Below, piece after piece: positions 41,995-51,807 of a DNA stretch of 64,000 nucleotides. Location of the stretch: NCBI RefSeq assembly GCF_002240355.1, contig NZ_CP016353.1:4452501-4516500 (forward strand), written 5' to 3'. The stretch is from Prauserella marina. Lineage in GTDB: Bacteria; Actinomycetota; Actinomycetes; Mycobacteriales; Pseudonocardiaceae. Each line of letters starts with the position of its first letter. Positions within the stretch are counted from its first letter, which is position 1. The translations under genes were made by a program, and so were the position numbers. The notes beneath the pieces are model-generated. The model was not told where the DNA came from. It worked only from the letters and a program-made list of their open reading frames with translations, and did not search any database.

Positions 41995-43308
41995 ATGTCT
42001 CGCAACAACTCCCCCGAGATCGGGGACGTCATCCGAACCGCCCGCCGAGCACGTGGTCTGAGCCAGTATCAACTCGCGACCGTCCTCGCGACCACGTCGG
42101 GACGGCACACCGTCAACCGTGAGCTGATCGCCCGGTGGGAACGAAAAAAGCAGGTCCCCCGAAAGGATTCACGGGTATGGCTCGCCACGGTCCTCGGAGT
42201 GCCGCAACAGGAACTGGAGAAGGCCGCCGGAGCCACGACATCGCCTGCGCTGCCGGGCGAGATCGCGGTTCCGGCACCACGACAAGCACCCGGCTCCCGG
42301 CTGTGCCCTTTCATCGGATCCGACAATCTGGGCCGGGTCCTCGCACTGCTGCTGTTGAACCGCGACACCTGGCATTCCTACGAGGAGATCGCCGAAAAGA
42401 CCGGCTGCGCCACGAAGACCGTCCGGCGGCACTGCCGGTTTCTCACGAGGGCCCGGATAGTCGTCGAGCGCAAGGGCGAAGACAGGGCCAGGGTCCGCGC
42501 CGGAGAACGAACCTCGACGGTCGTGGCCCTCACCGAACTGATGCGGCTGACCTATGCCGTCCCCCTCGTGGTCGAGACCGAGTTTTCGAGTCTGGCCGCG
42601 ACGTCGAGCGTGTCGGTACTCGGCGACTGGAGCAACCAATGCACAGGGGCGACGTCGAACGAGCCGTCGAAGATCGTCGTCGACTTCCGGATCTCCCATG
42701 ACGAACCGGCTCCCGGCCGAGCCGACGTCGCAGCCGCCGCGCGGCGATGCGAACGTCAGCTCCGCAGGCCGGTCAGCGTCAGGATGCGGTTCACCACCAC
42801 GAACCGGCCCGGCGCGATCCGGCTCACCGCGGCGACGCGGCAGGTCTCGGCCACCGCGTCCGGCCTTCAGGACGGCGGCCTTCCCGACATCGGAACCATC
42901 GTGCGTGATCTTGTCGACGTCGGTGCCGTCGAACACGTCGAGGCGACCCCGCGACACACCCGGCAGGCGCTCGACACGGCTGCCGACCATCTTCGCGGGG
43001 CCCGGCGCATCCTCGACGGTTCCCCGAAATCCGCCTTCTTGCTGACCGCGTCGGCCGCCCATCTCGTCGCCGTCGCCGTGCTCGCCCACCACGGACTCCG
43101 CATCACCTGCGACCCCGACGATTTTCTGGCCAGCAGAATCCTTCGCGCCAGATTCGACGACCGGTTCGCTCTCGTCAACCAGCTCGGCAAGCGTCTTGCC
43201 GACCTCACCAGCACCGTCGACCACGTCGGATGGGCCGAAGCCGAAACGTGTATCCGGTCCGTCGAAGAACTTCGTCTGTTCGCCCTCCGCCTCATCCGGC
43301 CGACATGA
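41995..43308 (+). CDS. XRE-family regulator with winged-helix and HEPN-like sections
   Basis: The product is 437 aa from the ATG at 41995. Residues 4-75 form an XRE-type helix-turn-helix (IRTARRARGLSQYQLATVLA). A second winged helix is at about 115-165 (RDTWHSYEEIAEKTGCATKTVRRHCRFL). The next region loosely resembles a nucleotidyltransferase core (VSVLGDWSNQ, VDFRISHD) without the full catalytic Asp pair. The end is an all-helical, HEPN-like section (AFLLTASAAHLVAVAVLAHHG). The last two assignments are tentative. It ends by overlapping the convergent MmpL gene by 17 bp. Confidence 0.6.
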   Translation: MSRNNSPEIGDVIRTARRARGLSQYQLATVLATTSGRHTVNRELIARWERKKQVPRKDSRVWLATVLGVPQQELEKAAGATTSPALPGEIAVPAPRQAPGSRLCPFIGSDNLGRVLALLLLNRDTWHSYEEIAEKTGCATKTVRRHCRFLTRARIVVERKGEDRARVRAGERTSTVVALTELMRLTYAVPLVVETEFSSLAATSSVSVLGDWSNQCTGATSNEPSKIVVDFRISHDEPAPGRADVAAAARRCERQLRRPVSVRMRFTTTNRPGAIRLTAATRQVSATASGLQDGGLPDIGTIVRDLVDVGAVEHVEATPRHTRQALDTAADHLRGARRILDGSPKSAFLLTASAAHLVAVAVLAHHGLRITCDPDDFLASRILRARFDDRFALVNQLGKRLADLTSTVDHVGWAEAETCIRSVEELRLFALRLIRPT

Positions 43309-45481
43309 CCGGTCGCTCCGCTTGCCCTGCCCTGGATTCCTCCCGCAACGGGGACGGCGGCACCCGCAGCACGGCGGCCGCCCACCCGGGTAGCCACCAG
43401 TTCCACTTTCCCATCATCGCCACGAACGCGGGCACCAGTAGTGAGCGGATCAGGGTCGCGTCGATGATGATGCCCAGCGCGACACCGGAGGCGAAGATCG
43501 CGACATCCAGTTCACCACCCGTTGCCATCGAAGCGAAGGAGAAGAACAGGATCAGCGCCGCGCACGTCACGAGCCGCCCCGTGCGGCCGATTCCCCGCAC
43601 GACGGCCTCCATTGTGGACCCACACCGGTCGTATTCCTCCCGCATCCTGGCGAGGATGAACACCTCGTAGTCCATCGACAAGCCATACAGGAACGCGAAG
43701 ATCGTGACGGGAACGAACGTGCCGATCGCGCCGTCCGGCTGGATACCCAGCAGTTCCCGCGTTCCCCAGCCCCATTGCCACAGGATCACCATCGCGCCGA
43801 GCACGGCACCCAGTGACAACAGATTGAGCGCGACCGCCTTGAGCGCGAGGAGAATCGAACGAAACGCCCTCGCCAGCATCACGAACGTGATCAGCGAGAG
43901 CACGGCGAGCATCCAGGGAAACGCTCCGTAGGTCACCGCGACGTAGTCGATCTGCTGAGTGACGTTGCCGCCGACGAGGACGCCGTCCGGCACCGCCTCG
44001 ATCACGGCGGCGACGGTGTCCTTGCCCGCTTCCGAACCGCCTTCGTCGAACGGCAGCACCGTCAGCAGGGCCGAGCCGTCCCGTTGCCACGCCTGCCCTC
44101 CGGGGGCGACGACGCCGTGTACCCCCGGCACGGCACGCACGACGTCGGCGACGGCGCCCGCGTCGCCCTCCTCGGGCACGTACACATCGAACGACGTCAG
44201 CGTGCCGGAGGGGATTCCGGTTTCCTCCAGCATGGTGAGACCGTCACGACCGCCTCCGGACGTCGCGAGGTCGTCCGTCGTCGGCACGTCGAGGTTGATG
44301 CCGAACGCCACGACCGACAACGCCGTCAGTACCCCGGCCGATCCGAGCAGCACGATGCGGCGACGCCGGACGACCACGCGCGCCAGCGCCGTCCACGCTC
44401 GGCTCGCCCGCTCCTCGCGGACGGCGGTGCTCGACGCTGCCCGGCCACGCTCCAGCCGGTGACCGGCCCTCGACAGCACCAGCGGCAGCACGGTGAGCGT
44501 CACCAGCGCGCTCGTCGCGGCGACGAGGGTGCCGCCGACACCGAGGCTGCGCAGCAGCGGGATGGGCAGCACGATCATCGCCAGCAGGCCGATGGCCACG
44601 GCGGCTCCGGAAAACACCACGGCGTGCCCCGCCGTGGCCATCGCACGGTGGACCGCCTCGTCGCCGGTCACGCCCCTGCCTCGTTCCTCCCGCCACCGGG
44701 TGACCAGGATCAGCGCGTAGTCGATGGCGATTCCGAGCCCGAACAGGGGGATCATGATCAGCGTCGTCTCGTGGACGTCGATCAGCAGGCTCGCGGCCAG
44801 CAGACCGGTGAACGAGGCAGGCAACGCGATCATGGCCGTCAGTAGCGGCACGAAGGCCAGCGCCGAGCGGAACACCCAGGCCAGCAGGATGATCGCGGCA
44901 CCGACCGTGACCGCGAGCTTGACCGGCACGTTGAAGCCACCCGCGTCCGCGCCCGTCGCGAGCGTGTCGAGCCCGGTGACCCGCAGCGACGCGCCCTCCG
45001 GCAACAACGGCCGCATCGCGCCGTCGATCGCGGTGTCCAGCTCGGCGCCCTCGCCGAGCGCGCTGCCGGGGATGCCTCCCTGCTCGACGGGCCCGCCGAA
45101 GACGAGCCCGAAAGTGGTGCGCCGGTCGTCGCCGACGAACCGGTCGTCGCCGGTCCCGGCGTAGGACACGACCCTGGCACCCGTCACCTCCTCGACGGCG
45201 TCGAAAGCGGCCCTGACCGCTTGTACCGCGGGCCCGCTGTCCACGGGCATGCCGTCCGGAAACCTGATCACCGGCACGAAGGGCCGCTCGTAGCCGCCGG
45301 TGCCATAGGTATTCATGATCTGCTGGTTGGCCTCGTATCCCGGCATGCCGGGATAGGCGTTGTTCTCGGAGACGTTGGGCAGCAACAGCGCGAGCGCGCC
45401 CCCGCCGAGCAGCACGGCGGCGAAGGTGAGCAGGCTGGTGAGGCGCCGGTGTCTCAGCACGAACCTCGACAGTTTTTCCAT
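43292..45481 (-). CDS. MMPL/RND-family transporter
   Basis: The product is 729 aa with twelve membrane helices and two large extracytoplasmic loops, a normal MmpL size. The sections FGLGIAIDYALILVTRWREERGRG and FLYGLSMDYEVFILARMREEYDRCG are the paired GxxxDY motifs that carry protons in this family. These exporters move lipids or drugs across the actinobacterial membrane; substrate unknown. It is divergent from a two-component system that may control it. Confidence 0.92.
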   Translation of the reverse strand: MEKLSRFVLRHRRLTSLLTFAAVLLGGGALALLLPNVSENNAYPGMPGYEANQQIMNTYGTGGYERPFVPVIRFPDGMPVDSGPAVQAVRAAFDAVEEVTGARVVSYAGTGDDRFVGDDRRTTFGLVFGGPVEQGGIPGSALGEGAELDTAIDGAMRPLLPEGASLRVTGLDTLATGADAGGFNVPVKLAVTVGAAIILLAWVFRSALAFVPLLTAMIALPASFTGLLAASLLIDVHETTLIMIPLFGLGIAIDYALILVTRWREERGRGVTGDEAVHRAMATAGHAVVFSGAAVAIGLLAMIVLPIPLLRSLGVGGTLVAATSALVTLTVLPLVLSRAGHRLERGRAASSTAVREERASRAWTALARVVVRRRRIVLLGSAGVLTALSVVAFGINLDVPTTDDLATSGGGRDGLTMLEETGIPSGTLTSFDVYVPEEGDAGAVADVVRAVPGVHGVVAPGGQAWQRDGSALLTVLPFDEGGSEAGKDTVAAVIEAVPDGVLVGGNVTQQIDYVAVTYGAFPWMLAVLSLITFVMLARAFRSILLALKAVALNLLSLGAVLGAMVILWQWGWGTRELLGIQPDGAIGTFVPVTIFAFLYGLSMDYEVFILARMREEYDRCGSTMEAVVRGIGRTGRLVTCAALILFFSFASMATGGELDVAIFASGVALGIIIDATLIRSLLVPAFVAMMGKWNWWLPGWAAAVLRVPPSPLREESRAGQAERPVMSAG

Positions 45482-45581
45482 GCCGACAGCCCAGCCGACG
45501 TTTCTTCGGGCGCCCTTCGAACCGCCTTGGAGTTCGCTGTCACAGAGTTTCTTAAGAACGACAGGTCACACTGAAGCGGTG
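45482..45581. promoter_or_regulatory. divergent promoter region, MmpL transporter / two-component system
   Basis: The 100-bp gap holds the perfect palindrome TTCTTAAGAA (45549-45558) flanked by a direct repeat of GTCACA (45539-45544 and 45565-45570). The layout suggests a response-regulator site serving both directions. No -10 box is clear. Confidence 0.4.
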
Positions 45582-46280
45582 GTGAGCCGACTACCGACCC
45601 GCATCCTCGTCGTCGACGACGAGCAGTACCTTGCCGACCTCGTGTCCACCGCGCTGCGTTACGAGGGCTTCGTGACGGCGGTCGCCGGAACGGGCAGCGC
45701 CGCGACGGAACTGGTGGACTCGTTCGCCCCTGACCTGATCGTGCTCGACGTGATGCTGCCAGACGGGTCAGGGGTCGACGTCTGCCGCAGGCTTCGCGGC
45801 AACGGCCGCACCGCGCCCGTGGTGTTCCTGACGGCACGGGACGGGACCGAGGACAAGATCGCGGGCCTGACCGTCGGCGGGGACGACTATGTCACCAAGC
45901 CGTTCAGTCTGGAAGAACTGATCCTGCGGATCCGCGCGGTTCTGCGCAGAGCGAAGCCGGAGGGCACGAACGGGGGCCTCACCTTCGCCGACCTCGAAAT
46001 CGACGACGACGCTCACGAGGTACGCAGGGGCGGGCGGGCGATCGAGCTGACACCGACCGAGTTCACCCTGCTGCGCTACCTCGTCGCGAACGCGGGCAGG
46101 GTGCTTTCCAAACGACAGATCCTCGATCACGTGTGGGAATACGACTTCGGCGGTAACGACGGGGTCGTGCAGACCTACATTTCCTACCTGCGCCGCAAGG
46201 TGGACGCGGGTGCGGAGCCGCTGATCCACACCATCCCGCGCGTCGGCTACATCGTGCGCCTGCCCGATGGCAAGCGCTGA
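45582..46280 (+). CDS. OmpR-family response regulator
   Basis: The product is 232 aa with a GTG start at 45582 (or 45579). The receiver domain has D12-D13, phosphoacceptor D56 (IVLDVMLPDG) and K in YVTKPFS. The OmpR winged helix occupies 132-228 (LTPTEFTLLRYLVANAGRVLSKRQILDHVW, then TYISYLRRKVD). Longer upstream starts run through the palindromic promoter and are unlikely. The stop overlaps the kinase start by one base. Confidence 0.93.
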   Translation: MSRLPTRILVVDDEQYLADLVSTALRYEGFVTAVAGTGSAATELVDSFAPDLIVLDVMLPDGSGVDVCRRLRGNGRTAPVVFLTARDGTEDKIAGLTVGGDDYVTKPFSLEELILRIRAVLRRAKPEGTNGGLTFADLEIDDDAHEVRRGGRAIELTPTEFTLLRYLVANAGRVLSKRQILDHVWEYDFGGNDGVVQTYISYLRRKVDAGAEPLIHTIPRVGYIVRLPDGKR

Positions 46281-47749
46281 TGTCGCTGCGGACCCGCCTG
46301 ATCGTCACGGTGGTCGGCCTGCTCGCCCTCGGGCTCGTGCTCGCGCTCGGCGCGACCTCGGGAGCTTTGCAGGACTGGAAGGGCGAACAGAACGACGATG
46401 TGCTGACGGCGGCCGGACGGCACCTCGCGGACACCCTGCGGGAACGGCCTGACGGCACCGTCCGGCTCGACTCCTCGGGGACACCCGGCGACATCGGCAC
46501 CGTCTGGCGAGAGCTGGCGACCGACGGCGACGTTCCCTCCCTGTTCCAGCTTCGCGACGCCGAAGGGAAGCTGCTCCAGACCGTCGGCTACGGGCCGCTG
46601 CCCTCGCTGCCCGACCAGCTTCCCGCCGAGCACAGGCCGGACCGGCCGAGCGCGGACAACCCCGACGGCGAACGGTTCTTCTCGGCGGAAACCGCGCTGG
46701 CCGACGGGGCGACCGGCGGGCCGAACTGGCTCATCAGGACGAGCTTCGCCGGTGAGCACGGCAAGATACTCGTGGTCGGTGTGCGTACCGAACGCTCCGA
46801 CGAGTTGTTGTCGCGGGCCATGACCGTCGCGTTCGTCTCGGGAGGCGTTGCGCTAGTCGCGGTCGCGCTGTTGTCGTGGCGCGCGGTGCGAAGGGGACTT
46901 CGCCCGCTCGACGACATCGCGGACACGGCGAGAGAGATCGGGTCAGGCGACCTGAGCAGACGGGTGCCGGAAGCCAAGCCCGGAACCGAGATCGGCACGG
47001 TGTCGGCGGCGCTGAACTCGATGCTCGGTCAGCTGGAGACCGCCTTCGCCGAGCGGCACGAATCGCGGGAGCGGCTGCGCAGGTTCGTCGCCGACGCCTC
47101 GCACGAGCTGCGCACTCCGATCGCCACCATCAGGGGCCACGCGGAACTGTTCCGCCGCGGCGCGGCCGAGCGCCCCGCCGACCTGGCGAAAGTGGTCGGC
47201 CGCATCGAATCGGAAGCCCAGCGGATGGGGGAACTCGTCGACGAACTGCTCTTGCTCGCCAGACTGGATCAGGGCAGCCCGCTCGGCAGGGAACCGGTGG
47301 ATCTGACGAGCCTCGCCGCCGACGCCGTCACCGACGCGCTGGCGACCGAACCGGAAAGGGAGCTCACCCTGCGTGCCGAGGGGCCCGTTGTCGTCACGGG
47401 TGACGCGGCGCGGCTGCGGCAGGTGCTCGGCAACCTGGTTTCCAACGTTTTGCGGCACACCCCGGGTGAGGCGTCAGCCGTCGTCGCCGTGCGCGACACC
47501 GGCGACGGCGCGGTCGTCGAGATCACCGACACCGGCGGCGGGATGTCCGAAGAGGAACTGGGGCGCGTATTCGAACGCTTCTACCGAGCGGACCCGTCCC
47601 GGTCACGCGGCAACGGAGGCGCGGGACTCGGGCTTTCCATCGTCGCCGCGGTCGTCGAGGCACACGGGGGAAGGGTCACCGTCAGCTCCGCACCAGGTGA
47701 GGGGACCATGTTCAGGGTCGTGTTGCCGTCCGAAGACGGGCGTACTTGA
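46280..47749 (+). CDS. membrane sensor histidine kinase
   Basis: The product is 489 aa. Membrane helices near 8-25 and 178-200 enclose an extracytoplasmic sensor of about 150 residues. A HAMP linker (RGLRPLDDIADTAREIGSGDLSRRV) leads to HisKA with H275 (DASHELRTP) and a HATPase domain with LVSNVLRHTP, ITDTGGGM and GAGLGLSIV. It is the cognate kinase of the OmpR regulator immediately upstream. The likely regulated genes are the divergent MmpL transporter and the downstream propeller gene. Confidence 0.95.
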   Translation: MSLRTRLIVTVVGLLALGLVLALGATSGALQDWKGEQNDDVLTAAGRHLADTLRERPDGTVRLDSSGTPGDIGTVWRELATDGDVPSLFQLRDAEGKLLQTVGYGPLPSLPDQLPAEHRPDRPSADNPDGERFFSAETALADGATGGPNWLIRTSFAGEHGKILVVGVRTERSDELLSRAMTVAFVSGGVALVAVALLSWRAVRRGLRPLDDIADTAREIGSGDLSRRVPEAKPGTEIGTVSAALNSMLGQLETAFAERHESRERLRRFVADASHELRTPIATIRGHAELFRRGAAERPADLAKVVGRIESEAQRMGELVDELLLLARLDQGSPLGREPVDLTSLAADAVTDALATEPERELTLRAEGPVVVTGDAARLRQVLGNLVSNVLRHTPGEASAVVAVRDTGDGAVVEITDTGGGMSEEELGRVFERFYRADPSRSRGNGGAGLGLSIVAAVVEAHGGRVTVSSAPGEGTMFRVVLPSEDGRT

Positions 47750-47826
47750 CTGTCCACATAGGACCTCTCCCTGCTCGCCTCCGGAAATGAGAGCGCGATG
47801 AAAGCGCGGCGCCCGACACTGACCGC

Positions 47827-49245
47827 ATGCGCAGTCCCTCCCCGAGCACCGGGCGCGCCGCCGACGGCGGGCGGGCGGCGATCTGGCTGTCGTTGCTCTT
47901 CTGTGTCGGCATCGGCGTCGTCACGGGTGTCGTCGTCATCCCGAAGCTCCTCGCGAACGAGCCCCTTCCCGGCACCGCGAAGCCCTCCGATGATTTCCAG
48001 CCCATCGAGGTTTCCCTCCTGGAGACCATCGACACCGGCGACTTCTTCGAAGCGGGTTCCTACCGGGTCGCCGACACTGGACTGCGCGGCGACATCGCCT
48101 TCGGTGTGTTCAGCGACGACGACGTTGCCGTCCTCGCGGCCACGTCCCCGGATTCCCGGGTGAAGTGGCACAAGGAGTTCGGGCACGACGGTCGTTCACT
48201 GTCTATCTCGGTCGCGGACTCGCTGGTGGTCACCTACGACGGCGGCTCGCTGGCGGTGCTCGACCTCGAAACCGGCGCCGAAAAGGGAACTCTCAAGGAC
48301 ATCCAGCCATGGCTCATCTCCGGCGAGCACCTTGTGGCACGGGAGATGGAAAGCGAATCTCTGCGGGTATACGACCTCCAGGATCTCGGAAGTCCACCAT
48401 GGACGCTCGCCGAATCACCCTCGGGCACGTCGTTCGAACCTGACCCGACCTTTCCAGGAGAGGGCCTCGTGAAAGCCCAACTGGACTCCGAGTCGTTCTG
48501 GATGACGGACCAGAACACGGTCGACCCCGGAATATCCAACCCGCTGCCCGCCGGAGCAGGCGGCGAATTGCTTTCACACACCGCGATTCACACCGGCAAG
48601 ACGACGGTCAGGGACAAGGTGAGCGGGAAGGTGAAGGCAGACCTCGCCTTGGCGAAGCGACCGGAAGACGTGCTGCTCGCCGATGATTCACTCTACGTCC
48701 TCACCGGCTCCGGCTCGACGGTCGAGGTGGCGGCCTACGCGCTTGCCGAGCCCGGCCTCCCCGCGTGGAGGGAAACCTTCGACACCGGCGCGCGGCTGGG
48801 CTCTTCGCTCAGGCTCTGCGACGGCACCACGGTCTGCCTGCTCACCCAGACTCGGGACCACGACCTGCGCACCCACGCCATCGACAGCACGACCGGAGAA
48901 CTCCGCTGGGAACGGGAACAGGACGACCAGGTCTTCCGTCCGCTCGGCGCGACCATTCTCGTCTCCGCGACCGGCGAGACCGGGTTCGACGTCGTCGACG
49001 CCCGCACGGGCGAGGTCACCGCCCCGCGCCGGAAGGTGCTCGGACTCGGCTACCCCGGCAAGGACCGGCTCGTCGTCGTCGGGGTCGACAAAGCCGTGTA
49101 CCTCGACACCGTGACCGGCGCCAGCCGACTGCTGAGCGCCGACGCGGCGACACTCACGACAATGCCGAATCGCTGTGTCTTCGGCGACTCGTACCTCGCC
49201 TGCGCCACCGACGACCGGTTCGAGCTGTACCGGTACGAACCCTGA
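47827..49245 (+). CDS. membrane-anchored PQQ-like beta-propeller protein
   Basis: The product is 472 aa with one N-terminal membrane helix (about 17-40) and an extracytoplasmic repeat domain. Repeats of the type LAVLDLETGAEKGTL, AIDSTTGELRWERE and DVVDARTGEVTAPR mark PQQ/WD-like propeller blades. There is no residue set indicating an enzyme. It probably acts as an envelope binding scaffold. It lies 77 bp after the kinase gene in the same direction and converges on the HisD-family gene. Confidence 0.8.
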   Translation: MRSPSPSTGRAADGGRAAIWLSLLFCVGIGVVTGVVVIPKLLANEPLPGTAKPSDDFQPIEVSLLETIDTGDFFEAGSYRVADTGLRGDIAFGVFSDDDVAVLAATSPDSRVKWHKEFGHDGRSLSISVADSLVVTYDGGSLAVLDLETGAEKGTLKDIQPWLISGEHLVAREMESESLRVYDLQDLGSPPWTLAESPSGTSFEPDPTFPGEGLVKAQLDSESFWMTDQNTVDPGISNPLPAGAGGELLSHTAIHTGKTTVRDKVSGKVKADLALAKRPEDVLLADDSLYVLTGSGSTVEVAAYALAEPGLPAWRETFDTGARLGSSLRLCDGTTVCLLTQTRDHDLRTHAIDSTTGELRWEREQDDQVFRPLGATILVSATGETGFDVVDARTGEVTAPRRKVLGLGYPGKDRLVVVGVDKAVYLDTVTGASRLLSADAATLTTMPNRCVFGDSYLACATDDRFELYRYEP

Positions 49246-49251
49246 CCGCGG

Positions 49252-50607
49252 TCAGGACCGGTCGACGGCCGGGGTCCCTTCGAAGGCCCCCGAGTGACGG
49301 CCGACCTCGTCGATGCGGATCGTCGCGGTGGCCTCGTGCGCGGCGAGCCCTTCGAAGGCCGACACCCGCTCGACGGAAGGCGCGAGCGCGGGCGTGCCCT
49401 CCTTGCCTGCCCGCTGATAGGTCAGCGGCTTGAGGAACCGGGACACCGAGAGACCGGCGTTGTAACGGGAGGTCTTGCCCGTCGGCAGTACGTGGTTGGT
49501 GCCCGCGATGCCCTTGTCGGAATAGGCGACGGTGCTCCACCTTCCGAGAAACAGCGAGCCGTAGTTGGTCAGGTTCTCCAGGAAGTACTCGTCGTCGGCG
49601 GTCTGGATCTCCAGGTGCTCGGGTCCCCACACGTCGCTGACCTCGGCGGCCTGCCTCGCGTCGGCGGCCACGACGACCGACCCGTAGTCGCGCCACGCGG
49701 CTCCGGCGATCTCGCGGGTGGCAAGCGTCTCCAGCTGCCGTTCGATCGCGGCCACGACCTGCCTTCCGAACGACTCCGACGTGGTGACCAGCGCCGAAGG
49801 CGAGTTCGGGCCGTGCTCGGCCTGCCCGAGCAGATCGGCCGCGACCCATTCGGGGTCGGCGGTCTCGTCGGCGATCACCGCGACCTCGGAAGGGCCGGCG
49901 AGCAGGTCGATGCCGACCTTGCCGAACAGTTGCCGCTTGGCCTCGGTGACGAACGCGTTGCCCGCGCCGACGAGCATGTCGACCGGGGCCTCGTCCAGCA
50001 GCCCGAACGCCATCGCGCCGAGCGCCTGCACTCCGCCGATGGTGAACACCCTGTCCGCACCGGAAAGGTAGGCGCCGTACAGCACGGCCGGGTGCGCCCC
50101 GTGCTCACCGGAAGGCGGCGTGCAGGCCAGCACCGCGGGCACCCCGGCCGCCTTCGCGACGCCGACGGTCATGAAGGCACTCGCCAGCAACGGGAACCTC
50201 CCGGCAGGCAGGTAGGCGCCGACCCTGCCGACGGGAACGTAACGCTGACCGCAGATCACCGAAGGGGCCAGCTCGATCTCGAAGTCCGTCAGGTGTTCGC
50301 GCTGGGCGAGGGCGAACCGGTTGGTCCGCTCGTGGCCGAGTTCGAGCGCGGCCCGCACGTCGGGCGGCAGCGCGTCCCCCGAGCGGCGCAGCTCGGCCTC
50401 GCCGAGTTCGAGTGAACCTGACCAGCCGTCGAGTTCCTCGGAGTAGGCGCGAACGGCGTCGAGCCCTCGGCGTTCGATCTCGGTCAGCATCTCGGTGACC
50501 CGCGCGATGACCTTCGGGTCCCGCTGCGCGGGGGGACCGTCGACGGCGGGCTTCTTGAGCCAGGTCAGCGGACCGAGCTGGGCCGCCTCGGAGGGAGTGA
50601 TCTGCAT
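49252..50607 (-). CDS. HisD-family NAD-dependent dehydrogenase, probably catabolic
   Basis: The product is 451 aa. Conserved histidinol-dehydrogenase features are present: the cofactor loop (GAYLPAGRFPLLASAFMTVGVAKAAGV in two parts), DLLAGPSEVAVIAD, the LLGQAEHGPNS zinc/catalytic loop, WGPEHLEI and GTNHVLPTG. The glycine loop LPAGRFPLLASAFMT is closer to sulfopropanediol 3-dehydrogenase (HpsN)-type paralogues than to biosynthetic HisD. No histidine-biosynthesis gene is nearby; a LysR regulator and a carboxylate-type transporter are. I infer a four-electron oxidation of an alcohol to an acid in a catabolic pathway, substrate unknown. Confidence 0.8.
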   Translation of the reverse strand: MQITPSEAAQLGPLTWLKKPAVDGPPAQRDPKVIARVTEMLTEIERRGLDAVRAYSEELDGWSGSLELGEAELRRSGDALPPDVRAALELGHERTNRFALAQREHLTDFEIELAPSVICGQRYVPVGRVGAYLPAGRFPLLASAFMTVGVAKAAGVPAVLACTPPSGEHGAHPAVLYGAYLSGADRVFTIGGVQALGAMAFGLLDEAPVDMLVGAGNAFVTEAKRQLFGKVGIDLLAGPSEVAVIADETADPEWVAADLLGQAEHGPNSPSALVTTSESFGRQVVAAIERQLETLATREIAGAAWRDYGSVVVAADARQAAEVSDVWGPEHLEIQTADDEYFLENLTNYGSLFLGRWSTVAYSDKGIAGTNHVLPTGKTSRYNAGLSVSRFLKPLTYQRAGKEGTPALAPSVERVSAFEGLAAHEATATIRIDEVGRHSGAFEGTPAVDRS

Positions 50608-50667
50608 GGCGACGAACGTAGGGAAATCCGAGGCACAGGACCAGAGGGGTGACTCCTGGGCAAAGAC

Positions 50668-50686
50668 CAGGGTAATCCGATGGCGG
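50668..50686. promoter_or_regulatory. shared 19-bp site upstream of the HisD-family gene
   Basis: CAGGGTAATCCGATGGCGG matches the site before the LysR/MHS genes (51673-51691) at 15 of 19 positions. It lies 61-79 bp before the HisD-family start codon and is a likely LysR-regulator site. Confidence 0.5.
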
Positions 50687-50700
50687 CGATTCTCCGCAGG

Positions 50701-51636
50701 TCAGACCGGGCGACCGGGAAGCCGGGGCCGGGGTGCTGAGCCCCGCACCTCACTGATCGCGTCCTCGGCGAGCCTGGCGAACTCACGGGTCGCCCTCGAC
50801 AGCGGCCGTCCCCGCTTGCGGGCGAAGGCGATCGTGTCGTAGAGCGGTTCGCTGAACGACGCGGTGTGCAGACCGGGAGGGAAAGTCGGGCTGTTCAGCA
50901 GCGCCGAGCTGACGATGGTGTCTCCGAAACCCGCCGCGACCAGCTTCAGCGCGGCCTCGACGTGCTCGATCTCGATCATCGGTTCGACCCGGACGCCCGC
51001 GAGCTGCGCGCGGTCGGCCAGCTGCCTGCGGGTCGGGTCCTTCCAGCCGAAATGCGCGTCGTAGAACACGAGGCGCCGCTCGGCGAACCGTTCGATCGTG
51101 ACCGGTTCGGCGGTCCTGGCCGGATCGGCGCTGACGTAGACCACCTCGTCCGTCATGAGCGGGGTGATGACCAGATCGTCGTCGTCGACGGGAAGCACGA
51201 TCAGGCCCGCTTCGATGTCACCGGAGGAAATGGCCGCGGCTGTCTCGGCCGAGTTCTGGCCGACGAGCCGCACTCGCACGGCCGGATACCGGCGGTGGAA
51301 GGTCTGCACCAGGTTGCCGAGCAGGTAGTAGTCGGCGTTGCGGAGTACGCCGAAGGTCGCCGTTCCCCCGCCAAGCGAGCCGAGCGAGCCCACCGCCCTC
51401 GCGCCCTCGTCCGCGGCGGCGATGCTCTCGCGGGCGTAGGGCAGCAGCTCGGTGCCCGCCGCCGTGAGGGTGAGCCGCCGCGAGCCCCGCACGAACAGCA
51501 CGGCGTCCAGCTCTTCCTCCAGCCTCCTGACCAGCTCCGACACCGAGGCCTGCGCGATGTCGAGGTAGGCGGCGGCAGCGGTGAACGACCCGAGTCGCTC
51601 GGCTGCCACGAACGCGCGAAGCTGGTTGAGTGTCAC
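50701..51636 (-). CDS. LysR-family transcriptional regulator
   Basis: The product is 311 aa from the GTG at 51636, which has an ideal AGGAGG 7 nt upstream; a longer ORF start at 51669 lacks this. The helix-turn-helix (LNQLRAFVAAERLGSFTAAAAYLDIAQASVSELVRRLE in two parts) is followed by a two-lobed effector domain. It sits between the HisD-family gene and the MHS transporter gene and probably controls both in response to their substrate. Confidence 0.93.
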   Translation of the reverse strand: MTLNQLRAFVAAERLGSFTAAAAYLDIAQASVSELVRRLEEELDAVLFVRGSRRLTLTAAGTELLPYARESIAAADEGARAVGSLGSLGGGTATFGVLRNADYYLLGNLVQTFHRRYPAVRVRLVGQNSAETAAAISSGDIEAGLIVLPVDDDDLVITPLMTDEVVYVSADPARTAEPVTIERFAERRLVFYDAHFGWKDPTRRQLADRAQLAGVRVEPMIEIEHVEAALKLVAAGFGDTIVSSALLNSPTFPPGLHTASFSEPLYDTIAFARKRGRPLSRATREFARLAEDAISEVRGSAPRPRLPGRPV

Positions 51637-51807
51637 CTCGAAACCTCCTGACCAGGCATCTTCCGACAAGGTCAGGGTAAAGCTATGGCAGCCCTAGTTC
51701 CGAGTGCCTACCCCTATGGCAGTGGCAACACTTAGCGTTCCCCACCGACGCGAGTCGCCGGTATCGCCGATCTCGGCGCTACCGCTTTCGACGGACAGGG
51801 ACACGGT
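51637..51807. promoter_or_regulatory. divergent LysR / MHS transporter promoter region
   Basis: The gap has CAGGGTAAAGCTATGGCAG (51673-51691), the counterpart of the site at 50668, and a second CTATGGCAG at 51713-51721, 31 bp from the first copy. Direct repeats about three helical turns apart fit a LysR tetramer binding to both promoters. Confidence 0.5.

Noticed and set aside
49252-50607. Histidinol dehydrogenase of histidine biosynthesis
   Set aside because: Cofactor-loop sequence and the regulator/transporter neighbours point to a catabolic paralogue; no other his genes are present.
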